Below are positions 28,625 to 38,760 of a stretch of DNA of 64,000 nucleotides, piece after piece (positions within the stretch are counted from its first letter, which is position 1; each line of letters starts with the position of its first letter). The stretch is taken from positions 1,364,001 through 1,428,000 of the forward strand of contig NZ_ARVX01000001.1 in the NCBI RefSeq assembly GCF_000384375.1. Reading direction: 5' to 3'. Source of the DNA: Methylotenera versatilis 79. Lineage in GTDB: Bacteria > Pseudomonadota > Gammaproteobacteria > Burkholderiales > Methylophilaceae. The notes below the pieces were generated by a model that was given only the letters and a program-made list of their open reading frames with translations, did not search any database and was not told the DNA's origin. The position numbers and the translations under genes were made by a program.

Positions 28625-31465
28625 ATGAGCAACACATCATTTCAAACTGCAAGCCTTCAATCTATAAGCACCGAGCTGTTCAGTTTAGGTCAGCCTGAAC
28701 CGAATGGTCAGAACCAAGCTTTAAAAGATAATATTCGTTATTTAGGCCGTGTTTTAGGCGAAACGATTTTGGCTAAAGATGGCAAGGCCACGTTTGATTT
28801 AATCGAAAATATTCGGCAAGCTGCGGTTAAGTTTCACCGTGAAAATGATGAGAAATCTACTTTAACTTTAGAAAAGCTGCTTAAAAATCTATCACCGCAA
28901 CAAACTATTTCGGTAGTGCGCGCTTTTAGTTACTTTAAACATTTGGTGAATATCGCCGAAGATCTATTTGCGCGTCAGCAGACACGTTTGAATGAAGACA
29001 AACTGTTGCCAGGCATGCTGGCGTATTCTGTCGATAAAATTGCGCGCCAAGCACTGCCCTTTTCAGCCGTAGAAACGTTTTTCAAAGATGCGCTGGTTTC
29101 GCCGGTATTAACCGCACATCCCACAGAAGTACAGCGCAAAAGCATTTTAGATATTGAGCACAAATTATCTTTTTTATTGGCAGCGCGCGCTAATCTAATC
29201 TCAAAACGCGAACTGGAACAGAGTGATTTATTGATACAGGCGGCTATTTGCTCCTTGTGGCAAACGCGGATTGTGCGCTTTTCAAAACTCACAGTAGTTA
29301 ATGAAATTGAAAATGCGTTAAGTTATTACGAAACCACGTTTTTAAATGTGATTCCGGAAATTCTGCAAGATTTAGAGCGCGATCTTAACAAGCAATATGC
29401 AGCGGAATTAGAAAAGCCTTTCCAGTTACCTAGTTTTTTACACATGGGCAGTTGGATCGGCGGTGATCGCGATGGCAATCCGTTTGTAAATGGCGCAACG
29501 CTAACGCAAGCGGTAGAGATGCAAAGCGCCACTACGTTTAAATTTTATTTAAAAGAGTTGGATGCACTGCGACGTGAATTGTCTATTTCAACGCGTTTGG
29601 TCAATGTGAATCCTGCGCTTTTGGAATTAGCAAACTTGTCATTAGACCAATCTCCACATCGATTGGATGAACCGTATCGACTTGCAGTGAATGGTATTTA
29701 CGATAGGTTGATAGCTACGGCTAAACAAATGTTGCCGCAGTTGGAATTGCGCGAAAGTGCTAATCAAGCCGTGCCTTATCGCAATGCGAACGACTTGCTG
29801 GCGGAATTAAATGTGCTGGTCGATTCGCTGAGAGAATTTGGTGGCGAGGCGCTTATTTATTCACGCTTGGGCAAATTGACTAAAGCTATTGAAACGTTCG
29901 GATTTCATTTAGCTACAGTTGATATTCGACAATCTTCAGATGTGCATGAAGCCGTGATTAAAGAGCTTTTTAACAAAGCCGGTTATGATTTTGAATATGA
30001 CGAATTGACCGAAGAGGAAAAAATTCAGACTCTATTAGATGAGTTAAAACAGCCGCGTTTATTGTTTTCACCCTATCAACAATATTCTGAATTAGTGCAT
30101 AGCGAAATTGATGTGCTGAATAAAGCGCGCGGAATTAAATATATTTTTGGCGACCGCACGGTTAAGCAATATATTATTTCGCACACTGAAACGCTGTCCG
30201 ATCTATTAGAAGTCGCGCTATTGCAAAAAGAAACGGGTCTGCTAAAAGGCGTTTGGGGTTCACAAAAAATTCAGTTAGCGCTAAATGTGGTGCCGCTATT
30301 TGAAACCATTGCCGATTTGCGTAACGCGCCGATGATTATGGGGCAATGGCTCAGTTTGCTCGGCATTCGCTATGTGTTGCGCAACCAAGGCAATGAGCAA
30401 GAAATCATGTTGGGCTATTCTGACAGTAATAAAGATGGCGGTTTTTTAACCTCTAACTGGGAATTGTATAAAGCAGAAGTGTCGTTGGTTGAGTTATTCA
30501 ACCAAGCCAAAATCAAGCTGCGGCTTTTTCATGGGCGCGGTGGCACGGTTGGGCGCGGCGGCGGACCAACTTACCAAGCAATAATGGCGCAACCTAGCGG
30601 CACGGTTGATGGACAGATTCGCTTAACCGAGCAAGGCGAAATCATCGCCAATAAATATGCTGACCCGAAGGTGGGGCGACAACATTTAGAAACGCTGGTT
30701 GCGGCCACTATTGATGCCACGTTATTGCCAGAAACAACATTAAGTACGCCAAAACGGCGCACGTTCGAGGTGGTGATGGAAGATTTATCTACAACTGCGA
30801 TGACCAGCTATCGCAGTTTAGTCTATGAAACACCCGGTTTTGCGGACTATTTTTTTAGCGCAACACCTATTTCTGAAATTGCTGAATTGAATATTGGTAG
30901 CCGTCCAGCCGCGCGAAAATCAACGCGTCGTATTGAAGATTTACGCGCAATTCCGTGGGGATTTTCGTGGGCACAATGTCGATTGTTATTGCCAGGTTGG
31001 TATGGTTTAGGTAGCGCGATCCATCAATATCTGAATCAAGATGAAAGCGTGTATGAAACGCGCTTAAAAACACTGCAGGAGATGTTGGCGGTTTGGCCAT
31101 TATTTAAAACATTAATCGCCAATGTCGATATGGTATTAGCTAAAACCGATTTAATAGTGGCGCGGCATTACGCACATCTGGTGACAGATAAACACCTAAG
31201 AGAAACGATTTTTAGCCGCATAGAAGCGGAGTATGTACTCACCACCAATGCGCTTAATTTGCTGCAAGGTTGCACGGAGAGATTGAGTGGCAATCCGACA
31301 TTGGCTTATTCAATTCGTAATCGTTTGCCCTATTTAGACCCGCTGAATCATTTACAAGTAGAACTGATCAAGCGGTATCGATCTGGTGAAACAGATGAAA
31401 AATTGAAGCTTGCTATACAGTTAACCATCAATGGTATTGCGGCTGGATTGAGGAATACAGGTTAA
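28625..31465 (+). CDS. ppc: Phosphoenolpyruvate carboxylase
   Basis: Carboxylates phosphoenolpyruvate to oxaloacetate, the main anaplerotic step in methylotrophs. Visible: VLTAHPTEVQRKSI with the active-site histidine, MGSWIGGDRDGNPFV, MLGYSDSNKDGGFLTS, FHGRGGTVGRGGGPTY, and a C-terminus ending in NTG as in the family. 946 residues, slightly long. No obvious ribosome binding site other than a weak AAGTTGAC before the ATG. Confidence 0.97.
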   Translation: MSNTSFQTASLQSISTELFSLGQPEPNGQNQALKDNIRYLGRVLGETILAKDGKATFDLIENIRQAAVKFHRENDEKSTLTLEKLLKNLSPQQTISVVRAFSYFKHLVNIAEDLFARQQTRLNEDKLLPGMLAYSVDKIARQALPFSAVETFFKDALVSPVLTAHPTEVQRKSILDIEHKLSFLLAARANLISKRELEQSDLLIQAAICSLWQTRIVRFSKLTVVNEIENALSYYETTFLNVIPEILQDLERDLNKQYAAELEKPFQLPSFLHMGSWIGGDRDGNPFVNGATLTQAVEMQSATTFKFYLKELDALRRELSISTRLVNVNPALLELANLSLDQSPHRLDEPYRLAVNGIYDRLIATAKQMLPQLELRESANQAVPYRNANDLLAELNVLVDSLREFGGEALIYSRLGKLTKAIETFGFHLATVDIRQSSDVHEAVIKELFNKAGYDFEYDELTEEEKIQTLLDELKQPRLLFSPYQQYSELVHSEIDVLNKARGIKYIFGDRTVKQYIISHTETLSDLLEVALLQKETGLLKGVWGSQKIQLALNVVPLFETIADLRNAPMIMGQWLSLLGIRYVLRNQGNEQEIMLGYSDSNKDGGFLTSNWELYKAEVSLVELFNQAKIKLRLFHGRGGTVGRGGGPTYQAIMAQPSGTVDGQIRLTEQGEIIANKYADPKVGRQHLETLVAATIDATLLPETTLSTPKRRTFEVVMEDLSTTAMTSYRSLVYETPGFADYFFSATPISEIAELNIGSRPAARKSTRRIEDLRAIPWGFSWAQCRLLLPGWYGLGSAIHQYLNQDESVYETRLKTLQEMLAVWPLFKTLIANVDMVLAKTDLIVARHYAHLVTDKHLRETIFSRIEAEYVLTTNALNLLQGCTERLSGNPTLAYSIRNRLPYLDPLNHLQVELIKRYRSGETDEKLKLAIQLTINGIAAGLRNTG

Positions 31466-31483
31466 CCATTATTATTGGTTAAC
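31461..31483. repeat. GTTAAC hairpin overlapping the ppc stop codon
   Basis: GTTAACCA (31461-31468) and TGGTTAAC (31476-31483) are perfect arms with a 7-base loop. The left arm covers the ppc stop codon (TAA at 31463-31465). Confidence 0.6.
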
Positions 31484-31506
31484 TTTACTAATCCAAGGCA
31501 GGCAAT

Positions 31507-31535
31507 AAAAAAGGCGATTTATATCGCCTTTTTTA
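31507..31535. terminator. Bidirectional terminator between ppc and hppA
   Basis: Arms AAGGCGAT and ATCGCCTT with a 4-base loop, an A run on the left and T run on the right. It serves two convergent genes. Confidence 0.9.
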
Positions 31536-31564
31536 TTTTAACGTATTGCTTTTAAAGTTCAGTT

Positions 31565-33598
31565 TTAAACATGCAATAACGGCACAATCAACAGTGCGAC
31601 GATATTAATAATCTTAATCAACGGATTGACGGCTGGGCCAGCAGTATCTTTGTATGGATCGCCCACAGTATCCCCAGTGACAGCGGCTTTATGCGCATCT
31701 GAACCTTTACCGCCGTGGTTGCCATCTTCGATATATTTCTTGGCGTTATCCCAAGCACCGCCGCCAGTACACATTGAAATTGCCACGAATAAGCCCGTTA
31801 CAATCGTGCCCATTAATAAGCCACCAAGCGCTACTGGGCCCAATAATAAGCCGACTGCAATTGGCACCGCAACTGGTAATAATGACGGAATCATCATTTC
31901 TTTGATTGCGGCAGTGGTAAGCATATCTACTGCTTTGCCATACTCTGGTTTAGCCGTGCCTTCCATGATGCCCTTGATATCTCGGAACTGGCGGCGCACT
32001 TCTTCTACCACTGCACCCGCCGCACGACCAACCGCTTCCATCGCCATCGCAGCGAATAAGAACGGGATTAAGCCGCCGATAAATAAGCCAATAATCACCA
32101 TTGGATCGCTTAGATCAAACTTAACAGCGATACCTGCGCCTTCTAATTTGTGCGTGTAATCGGCAAATAATACCAACGCTGCCAAACCTGCAGAGCCGAT
32201 TGCATAACCTTTAGTCACGGCTTTTGTGGTGTTGCCAACTGCATCTAACGGGTCAGTTACATCACGCACGCTGCTGGGTAATTCCGCCATTTCCGCAATG
32301 CCGCCCGCGTTATCAGTGATTGGACCATATGCATCTAAAGCCACCACAATGCCCGCCATGCTTAACATGGATGTTGCAGCGATTGCGATACCGTATAAAC
32401 CGCCCAAATGGAATGATGTCCAAATCGCTAAACAGACTGAAAGCACTGGCCATGCGGTGGATTTCATTGAGATGCCAATCCCCGCGATGATGTTAGTCGC
32501 GTGGCCTGTGGTTGAAGCTTGTGCAACGTGCCTCACTGGTGCGTAATCTGTGCCTGTATAGTATTCGGTAATCCAAACCAGTAAGCCAGTTAAGGCTAAA
32601 CCGACGAAACAAGAACCAAATAATTGATTCGCAGTAATGGTTAAGTCGCCCGCAGTTAAGCCTTGCGGGAATAAATGTTGCGTAACAAAGTAAAAAGCAA
32701 TCAGCGATAAGATGCCAGCGACCGCTAAACCCTTGTACAAAGCGGGCATCACGTTTTTCATATCAGGTGACGCTTTTACAAAAAAACACCCGATGATAGA
32801 TGCGACGATGGAAACTGCGCCCAACATCAATGGATAAATCACCGCATTTGCAGCTGCATCAGAAATCAGCAAACTGCCTAATACCATCGTGGCAATCAAT
32901 GTAACCGCATATGTTTCAAATAAATCGGCTGCCATACCTGCACAGTCGCCCACATTGTCGCCCACGTTATCCGCAATAACGGCTGGATTGCGTGGATCAT
33001 CTTCAGGAATGCCAGCTTCAACTTTGCCGACTAAATCTGCGCCAACATCTGCGCCTTTAGTGAAAATGCCACCACCTAGACGCGCAAATATGGAAATTAA
33101 TGATGAGCCAAATGCCAAGCCAATTAACGGATCTAAGTTCGTATTCGCCTCTGCGCCGAGATACCAATAAAAACCTGCGACACCTAATAAGCCCAAACCA
33201 ACCACCAACATGCCAGTCACCGCGCCGCCTTTGAATGCGACATCTAATGCTGGGCCAATTCCTTTGGTTGCGGCTTGTGCGGTGCGCACATTGGCTTTCA
33301 CCGATACGCTCATGCCGATAAATCCGCATGCGCCCGATAAAACTGCACCGATGACAAATCCGACTGCGGTAGTGATTCCTAAAAATATTGCGATTAAAAC
33401 CGCCAATATAATGCCAACGATAGCGATTGTTTTGTATTGGCGGGCTAAATAGGCGGCTGCGCCTTGTTGAATTGCGCCTGCAATCTCTTGCATACGTGCG
33501 TTTCCTGCTGGCAAACTGGTAATCCATCTACTCATTACGACACCATATAGCACTGCTAAAACTGCGGCAGCTATGGCGATTATTAGTGCAACTGACAT
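31565..33598 (-). CDS. hppA: K+-independent H+-pumping membrane pyrophosphatase
   Basis: Membrane-bound enzyme with about 16 helices that couples pyrophosphate hydrolysis to proton export or import. Visible: the [32 protein letters not shown] substrate region in pieces ([34 protein letters not shown]), and [19 protein letters not shown] near the end. The stretch [16 protein letters not shown] has Lys where K+-dependent forms have Ala, so it should be K+-independent. 677 residues. Clear ribosome binding site before the ATG. Confidence 0.95.
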   Translation of the reverse strand: MSVALIIAIAAAVLAVLYGVVMSRWITSLPAGNARMQEIAGAIQQGAAAYLARQYKTIAIVGIILAVLIAIFLGITTAVGFVIGAVLSGACGFIGMSVSVKANVRTAQAATKGIGPALDVAFKGGAVTGMLVVGLGLLGVAGFYWYLGAEANTNLDPLIGLAFGSSLISIFARLGGGIFTKGADVGADLVGKVEAGIPEDDPRNPAVIADNVGDNVGDCAGMAADLFETYAVTLIATMVLGSLLISDAAANAVIYPLMLGAVSIVASIIGCFFVKASPDMKNVMPALYKGLAVAGILSLIAFYFVTQHLFPQGLTAGDLTITANQLFGSCFVGLALTGLLVWITEYYTGTDYAPVRHVAQASTTGHATNIIAGIGISMKSTAWPVLSVCLAIWTSFHLGGLYGIAIAATSMLSMAGIVVALDAYGPITDNAGGIAEMAELPSSVRDVTDPLDAVGNTTKAVTKGYAIGSAGLAALVLFADYTHKLEGAGIAVKFDLSDPMVIIGLFIGGLIPFLFAAMAMEAVGRAAGAVVEEVRRQFRDIKGIMEGTAKPEYGKAVDMLTTAAIKEMMIPSLLPVAVPIAVGLLLGPVALGGLLMGTIVTGLFVAISMCTGGGAWDNAKKYIEDGNHGGKGSDAHKAAVTGDTVGDPYKDTAGPAVNPLIKIINIVALLIVPLLHV

Positions 33599-33901
33599 GA
33601 CTTCTCCCTATCTATTTGTTATGAATAAATCTGAAACGACATCAATGACTGTAAGAATAATGCGACTAGCTTATAAAAAACGTAAGTTGTAACAAATGTA
33701 ATTAATTTGTAACAGCTCAATGCATTATGGCACTAAAGAACGGTTGCGACAACCGCTTAGATTATTGAAGGAGTTTTCAGATAAAGTGAATTAAAACAAG
33801 CATTTCGAGTCAATTTAAATCTACGTAAAACACTCATCTTTTTAGTGTTCGATCGGTTAGCAGAACACGCTTTGAGGCGTTATTTTGAAAAAATATTAGC
33901 G
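33599..33901. other. Intergenic region upstream of hppA
   Basis: 303 bases with no gene. It must hold the hppA promoter (reading left). A weak hairpin at about 33830-33851 (ACACT / AGTGT arms around a T-rich loop) may end the leftward DUF721 transcript. Confidence 0.5.
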
Positions 33902-34360
33902 TTATTGCGACGGTAATACTTTATTGGCAAGTGAATTAAGTTGGGTAGATAATGGAGATTCGCCCAAATCCAGCGCTAGTTTTTTTAAGCTATTGGCGGC
34001 GTTTTTAGATAGCTTGCGCACGGGTTTTACTGGTGCTTTTTGCTGAGATTTAACTTGCACTTTCACACTAATTGCAGTAACTTTACATTCCCTAAAGTTA
34101 GGGTTGGTTTGTTGCAGATTTTGTAATTGAGTCAAAAGATTAGCGAGTGTGAGCTTGATTTTATTCGCCACAATTGCGCTATGAGCGTAAATGGTTAATT
34201 GGCCATTGATTAAACTGCCTACAAAACTGAGATTGCTTAACATTTGTGGGCTTGCAGCCACCCAAAATTTTTGCAACAACTTATGAGATTGCACATTTTT
34301 AGTCAATGTACTCAGTTGGCTGTTGTGATTAAGTAGCGTATCGATTTTGCGCATACGCAA
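33902..34360 (-). CDS. DUF721 (DciA-like) protein
   Basis: 152 residues. The DUF721 core is seen as FVGSLINGQLTIYAHSAIVANKIKLTLANLL in pieces (GQLTIYAHSAIVANKIK), with a basic, Lys-rich second half. DUF721 proteins include DciA, the DnaB helicase loader/assistant of bacteria lacking DnaC, and the order DUF721, M23 peptidase, secA is common in betaproteobacteria. Divergent from the peptidase gene across 88 bases. Confidence 0.78.
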   Translation of the reverse strand: MRMRKIDTLLNHNSQLSTLTKNVQSHKLLQKFWVAASPQMLSNLSFVGSLINGQLTIYAHSAIVANKIKLTLANLLTQLQNLQQTNPNFRECKVTAISVKVQVKSQQKAPVKPVRKLSKNAANSLKKLALDLGESPLSTQLNSLANKVLPSQ

Positions 34361-34448
34361 TCTTAGCTAAAAAACAGTGATAACGAAACTAGTTAATCTA
34401 GATTATTTACTGGGTTGTGTAGTGGACGCGAGTTAACCAAATTTTTTT

Positions 34449-35366
34449 ATGAATATTATTTTAATTTCTAACAAATTGGCAACGGCCAAAAGTTTGTCGG
34501 CATTCCAAGCTGGTGCACTTATTGCGGCTCTCGTGTTGGTACCAGTGATGTTGACGTTGCTGTTTATTACGCCTCCAAGCAATATTAAAGAACAAGGCAT
34601 GAAAGCCTTATTGCCGCCACAAATCAGAAGTTCTATTATTTCATCACAAGTACATTTAGACGCTTACGCCAAACAACTAGGCGCATTACAAGCACGCATG
34701 ATGCGCTTAGATGCGCAAAGTCAGCGGCTGGCAAAATTAGCCGGCGAAAAAGAAATTCCCGTGATTAATCAACCTAATTCAAAACCGACCAGCAATGTTC
34801 CCCCTAACAGTATTCATCATAGTGGCGTTGGCGGTCCTTATGTGACATCGCATACGATGAGTGAAGCTGAATTAATTGCTGCCATAGAAGAGTTAACTCA
34901 AGCAGTGAATTCGCGCGATGATTATTTGAGTAGTATCGAAGCGAAAATTCTACAAAAAAGCGTGTTGAAAGATATGTTGCCGAACAGCAGTCCTATCAAT
35001 GCAGCTTTTAATTCATCCAGTTATGGCTGGCGTGTCGATCCGTTCAATGGCAATGAAGCTTTTCATGAAGGTTTAGATTTTTCGGCAGATACGGGTACGC
35101 CTATCTGGGCTGCGGCTGATGGTATCGTGACTAGCGCTGAGCGTACGCCCGATTATGGTAATATAGTTAAGATTGATCATGGTTCAGGTTTAGAGACGCG
35201 TTATGCGCATGCTTCTAAATTACTAGTTAAAGCAGGTGAGCGTGTTGTAAAAGGCCAAATAGTGGCGCAAGTGGGTAGTACGGGCCGTTCAACTGGGCCA
35301 CATTTGCATTATGAAATCCGGTTAAATGGCAATGCGCTTGATCCGCGTAAATATTTGCATAAATAA
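34449..35366 (+). CDS. M23 family peptidoglycan endopeptidase
   Basis: 305 residues: one membrane segment at about residues 20-40, a helical/coiled-coil stem, then a LytM domain with zinc-type motifs FHEGLDFSADTGTP (HxxxD) and HLHYEIRLNG (HxH). The catalytic motif set is complete, so it should be an active zinc endopeptidase rather than an EnvC/NlpD-type degenerate activator. It is anchored in the inner membrane facing the periplasm. Lies just upstream of secA. Confidence 0.9.
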   Translation: MNIILISNKLATAKSLSAFQAGALIAALVLVPVMLTLLFITPPSNIKEQGMKALLPPQIRSSIISSQVHLDAYAKQLGALQARMMRLDAQSQRLAKLAGEKEIPVINQPNSKPTSNVPPNSIHHSGVGGPYVTSHTMSEAELIAAIEELTQAVNSRDDYLSSIEAKILQKSVLKDMLPNSSPINAAFNSSSYGWRVDPFNGNEAFHEGLDFSADTGTPIWAAADGIVTSAERTPDYGNIVKIDHGSGLETRYAHASKLLVKAGERVVKGQIVAQVGSTGRSTGPHLHYEIRLNGNALDPRKYLHK

Positions 35367-35550
35367 TGTCTGTTAATTAATAACAAGCTAAGCGAATATT
35401 TAAATAAATAAGGCAAGTAATTAAGCAGATAAGTAAGTTGTCATTCATAAAATAAAAAACGACTAAATTAAAAATCGACATTGAAATAAAAAATAATTAC
35501 CCAATATCCATACAATATAATCAATCCTTTCATTTAATCTCAAATATAGG

Positions 35551-35568
35551 TTTCCGAGGTCTCGGAAA
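35551..35568 (+). promoter_or_regulatory. Perfect dyad/hairpin 15 bases before the secA start
   Basis: TTTCCGAG-GT-CTCGGAAA, 8-bp perfect arms with a 2-base centre. It ends 14 bases before ATG 35583, and no standard Shine-Dalgarno is visible between. It could be a regulator site or an RNA hairpin affecting ribosome access. No secM gene is present. Confidence 0.55.
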
Positions 35569-35582
35569 AGCGGTGTCTCTTC

Positions 35583-38321
35583 ATGTTATCCACGTTGTTT
35601 AGAAAATTCTTCGGTAGTCGTAACGATAGGCTGGTTAAGCAATATGGTCAGGCCGTTAAAGAAATTCATGCATTAGAGCCTGCTATGCAAGCTTTATCAG
35701 ATGAAGCCTTGCGCGCTAAAACAGAAGAATTCAAACAGCGTTTTCAGCAAGGTGAAACTTTAGAAAAGCTGATGCCAGAAGCATTTGCAGTAGTGCGTGA
35801 AGGCAGCGTGCGTGCGTTGGGTATGCGTCATTTTGATGTACAAATGATCGGCGGTATGGTGCTGAATTCGGGCAAAATCGCCGAAATGCGTACTGGTGAA
35901 GGTAAAACCTTGGTGGCAACATTGCCGGTTTACCTGAATGCCATCACTGGCAAGGGCGTACACGTGGTTACCGTGAATGACTATTTGGCGAAACGTGATG
36001 CGGAGTGGATGGCGAAGCTATATAACTTTTTGGGCTTGAGTGTAGGCATTAACTTATCGCAGATGCAACACGATGCGAAACAGTTAGCTTATGCAGCGGA
36101 CATTACTTACGGTACCAATAACGAATTCGGTTTTGATTATCTGCGCGACAATATGGTATTTACCAAAGATGAGCGTGTTCAACGCTCTTTAAGCTATGCG
36201 CTGGTGGATGAAGTCGATTCGATTTTAATCGATGAAGCACGCACGCCGCTAATCATTTCAGGCCAAGCTGAAAACAGTATTGATTTATATAATCAAATTA
36301 ATGCGGTTGCCAAGCAGTTAAGTGCACAAACCGTTGAAGATGGCGCTGGCGATTTTTGGGTAGATGAAAAAGCCCAAACAGTGACCATGAGTGAGAGCGG
36401 ACACGAACGTGCAGAAGCGATTTTAGCGAGTTCTGGTTTGATGGCTGAGGGTTCTAGTCTTTATGAAGCGGCCAATATCACTTTAGTGCATCATCTTTAT
36501 GCCTCATTACGTGCGCAAAACCTGTTCAAAAGAGATCAACATTACGTGGTAGATGACGGCGAAATCGTCATCGTGGATGAGTTCTCTGGTCGTAAAATGC
36601 CAGGTCGTCGTTGGTCAGATGGGTTGCATCAAGCGGTTGAAGCCAAAGAGGGCGTTGCGATTCAGAAAGAGAATCAAACGCTGGCATCGATTACATTCCA
36701 AAATTATTTCCGCATGTATGAGAAATTAAGCGGCATGACGGGTACGGCCGACACAGAAGCGTATGAATTTAATCAAATTTATGGCTTGGAAACGGTTGTT
36801 GTGCCAACGCACAGAAGCATGTTGCGTAAAGATGCGATGGATAAAGTCTATCGTACGTCGGCTGAAAAATACAATGCGGTGATTGAAGATATCAAACAAT
36901 GCCAAGCCATTGGTCAGCCAGTGTTGGTCGGGACGACTTCGATTGAAAATTCTGAAATTATCTCAAGCTTACTTACCAAAGCTGGTTTAAAACATGAAGT
37001 ATTAAACGCCAAACAACATGAGCGTGAAGCGCATATTGTTGCGGAAGCAGGTCAGCCAGGTGCGATTACTATCGCTACCAATATGGCCGGCCGTGGTACA
37101 GACATTGTGCTGGGCGGCAATCCAGAATCGGCGATTCACGCGGTTAATTTAGATGAAAAATTGGATGATGCACAAAAAGCCGCCAAAATCACACAATTAA
37201 AAGCGGAATGGCAACAGCGTCATGATGCGGTTTTAGCATCAGGTGGTTTACATATTATCGGCACTGAGCGTCATGAATCGCGCCGCGTTGATAACCAACT
37301 GCGTGGCCGTTCAGGTCGTCAAGGTGACCCAGGATCAAGTCGTTTCTACTTGGCATTAGATGACCAATTATTGCGTATATTCTCTGGCGATCGCGTTTCG
37401 GCGATTATGGAACGGTTAAAAATGCCAGAAGGCGAAGCGATTGAACATGCGATGGTATCGCGCGCGATTGAAAATGCGCAGCGCAAAGTAGAAGGCCGTA
37501 ACTTTGATATTCGTAAGCAATTACTCGAGTTTGACGATGTATCGAACGACCAGCGCAAAGTGATTTATGAGCAACGCAACGAGCTATTAGAAGCTAACGA
37601 TATTGGTGAAACTATCGCTGCGATGCGTGCTGATGTGATGACCAGTATTTTTAGCGTACACATTCCGCCTGGCAGTGTGGAGGAGCAATGGGATATTCCA
37701 AGCTTAGAAAAAAATCTGATTGCAGAAACTGGTTTGGATTTACCTTTGCAGAAAATGCTGGAAGATAATCCTGATCTGCATGAAGAAACCTTGCGTGAAC
37801 GCATTTTTGAAGCGGCTGAAGCATCGTATAAAGCTAAAGAAGCATTGGCGAGCAATGACACGATGCGTCAATTTGAGCGTGCGGTGATGTTGCAAAGCAT
37901 CGATAGCCATTGGCGTGAACATTTGGCGGCATTAGATCATTTACGCCAAGGTATTCATTTACGTTCTTATGCGCAAAAAAATCCTAAGCAGGAATATAAG
38001 CGTGAAGCATTTGCATTGTTTGAAGGTTTACTAAACACCGTTAAAAGTGAAGTGACTAAAGTGACGATGTTGGTGCAAGTGAAAACGCAGGACGACGTGG
38101 AAGCAGTTGAAAAACCAGTGGATGTGGCAAATGTGCAATATCAACATGCGGATTTTGACGAGGCATTGGCTAATCCAGCCGATGAGTACAGTGGTGAAGA
38201 AAGTGCACAAACGGCTAGAGGCGAATCATTTTTGCGCGAAGGCGTAAAAGTTGGACGTAACGATCCATGTCCGTGCGGCTCTGGCAAAAAATATAAGCAG
38301 TGCCACGGTACTTTGAGCTAA
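35583..38321 (+). CDS. secA: Preprotein translocase ATPase SecA
   Basis: Motor of the Sec export pathway. Walker A MRTGEGKT is at residues 102-109, exactly as in E. coli. The DEVD box is in [19 protein letters not shown], and motif [17 protein letters not shown] follows. The C-terminal zinc motif is [13 protein letters not shown], which binds SecB and phospholipid. 912 residues. It is transcribed away from the DUF721 gene, with the M23 gene before it. Confidence 0.98.
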   Translation: MLSTLFRKFFGSRNDRLVKQYGQAVKEIHALEPAMQALSDEALRAKTEEFKQRFQQGETLEKLMPEAFAVVREGSVRALGMRHFDVQMIGGMVLNSGKIAEMRTGEGKTLVATLPVYLNAITGKGVHVVTVNDYLAKRDAEWMAKLYNFLGLSVGINLSQMQHDAKQLAYAADITYGTNNEFGFDYLRDNMVFTKDERVQRSLSYALVDEVDSILIDEARTPLIISGQAENSIDLYNQINAVAKQLSAQTVEDGAGDFWVDEKAQTVTMSESGHERAEAILASSGLMAEGSSLYEAANITLVHHLYASLRAQNLFKRDQHYVVDDGEIVIVDEFSGRKMPGRRWSDGLHQAVEAKEGVAIQKENQTLASITFQNYFRMYEKLSGMTGTADTEAYEFNQIYGLETVVVPTHRSMLRKDAMDKVYRTSAEKYNAVIEDIKQCQAIGQPVLVGTTSIENSEIISSLLTKAGLKHEVLNAKQHEREAHIVAEAGQPGAITIATNMAGRGTDIVLGGNPESAIHAVNLDEKLDDAQKAAKITQLKAEWQQRHDAVLASGGLHIIGTERHESRRVDNQLRGRSGRQGDPGSSRFYLALDDQLLRIFSGDRVSAIMERLKMPEGEAIEHAMVSRAIENAQRKVEGRNFDIRKQLLEFDDVSNDQRKVIYEQRNELLEANDIGETIAAMRADVMTSIFSVHIPPGSVEEQWDIPSLEKNLIAETGLDLPLQKMLEDNPDLHEETLRERIFEAAEASYKAKEALASNDTMRQFERAVMLQSIDSHWREHLAALDHLRQGIHLRSYAQKNPKQEYKREAFALFEGLLNTVKSEVTKVTMLVQVKTQDDVEAVEKPVDVANVQYQHADFDEALANPADEYSGEESAQTARGESFLREGVKVGRNDPCPCGSGKKYKQCHGTLS

Positions 38322-38345
38322 TGCTTTAAAGCGAGTGATTTAAAT

Positions 38346-38375
38346 AAGTTAACACTAAAAAGTGGTTAACTTTTG
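38346..38375 (+). terminator. GTTAAC-armed terminator after secA
   Basis: AAGTTAAC (38346-38353) pairs with GTTAACTT (38365-38372) and is followed by TTT, 25 bases after the secA stop. Confidence 0.65.
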
Positions 38376-38463
38376 CTTTAGATTCATAAAGTGCGCGATT
38401 AAATATCGCGCATTTTCATATCAGCTTCAATCATATTTGGTTTGAATATTTGGAATAACAGAG

Positions 38464-38646
38464 ATGTCAGAAATTGAAATTCAGTCGCCTTGTATAGGCT
38501 TATGCAGCATGGATGAGTTAAGCGGGTTTTGCCAAGGCTGCTATCGCACGATAGATGAAATTCAGGCGTGGTGGGATTTAACTAATCAGCAGAAACAAGA
38601 GGTTGTACATAAAGCAACTGAGCGCGAAGCGCAAATGTTTGATTAA
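38464..38646 (+). CDS. DUF1289 zinc-binding-like small protein
   Basis: 60 residues with the DUF1289 signature: SPCIGLCSMDELSGFCQGCYRTIDEI, read as CxxxC...CxxC (Cys9, 13, 22, 25), and WWDLTNQQK. The four cysteines suggest a bound metal ion. Function unknown; such proteins are often near oxidoreductases or secA in proteobacteria. Starts at ATG 38464 after a weak site. Confidence 0.88.
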   Translation: MSEIEIQSPCIGLCSMDELSGFCQGCYRTIDEIQAWWDLTNQQKQEVVHKATEREAQMFD

Positions 38647-38760
38647 ATACGACTTGATTAAAAGTGTAAATCAAACAAATTTAAGTCACAGTTTTAAATA
38701 ACCATTTTCTCGATTCAATCTATCTTTTTAAGAGTTAACCGACTCAATACTTAACCAGTT

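Noticed and set aside
33830-33851. Hairpin near the DUF721 gene as a regulatory RNA
   Set aside because: Short arms with a T-rich loop look like a weak terminator only.
35367-35582. SecM-like arrest ORF before secA
   Set aside because: No reading frame with a FxxxxWIxxxxGIRAGP-like arrest sequence or signal peptide is present.
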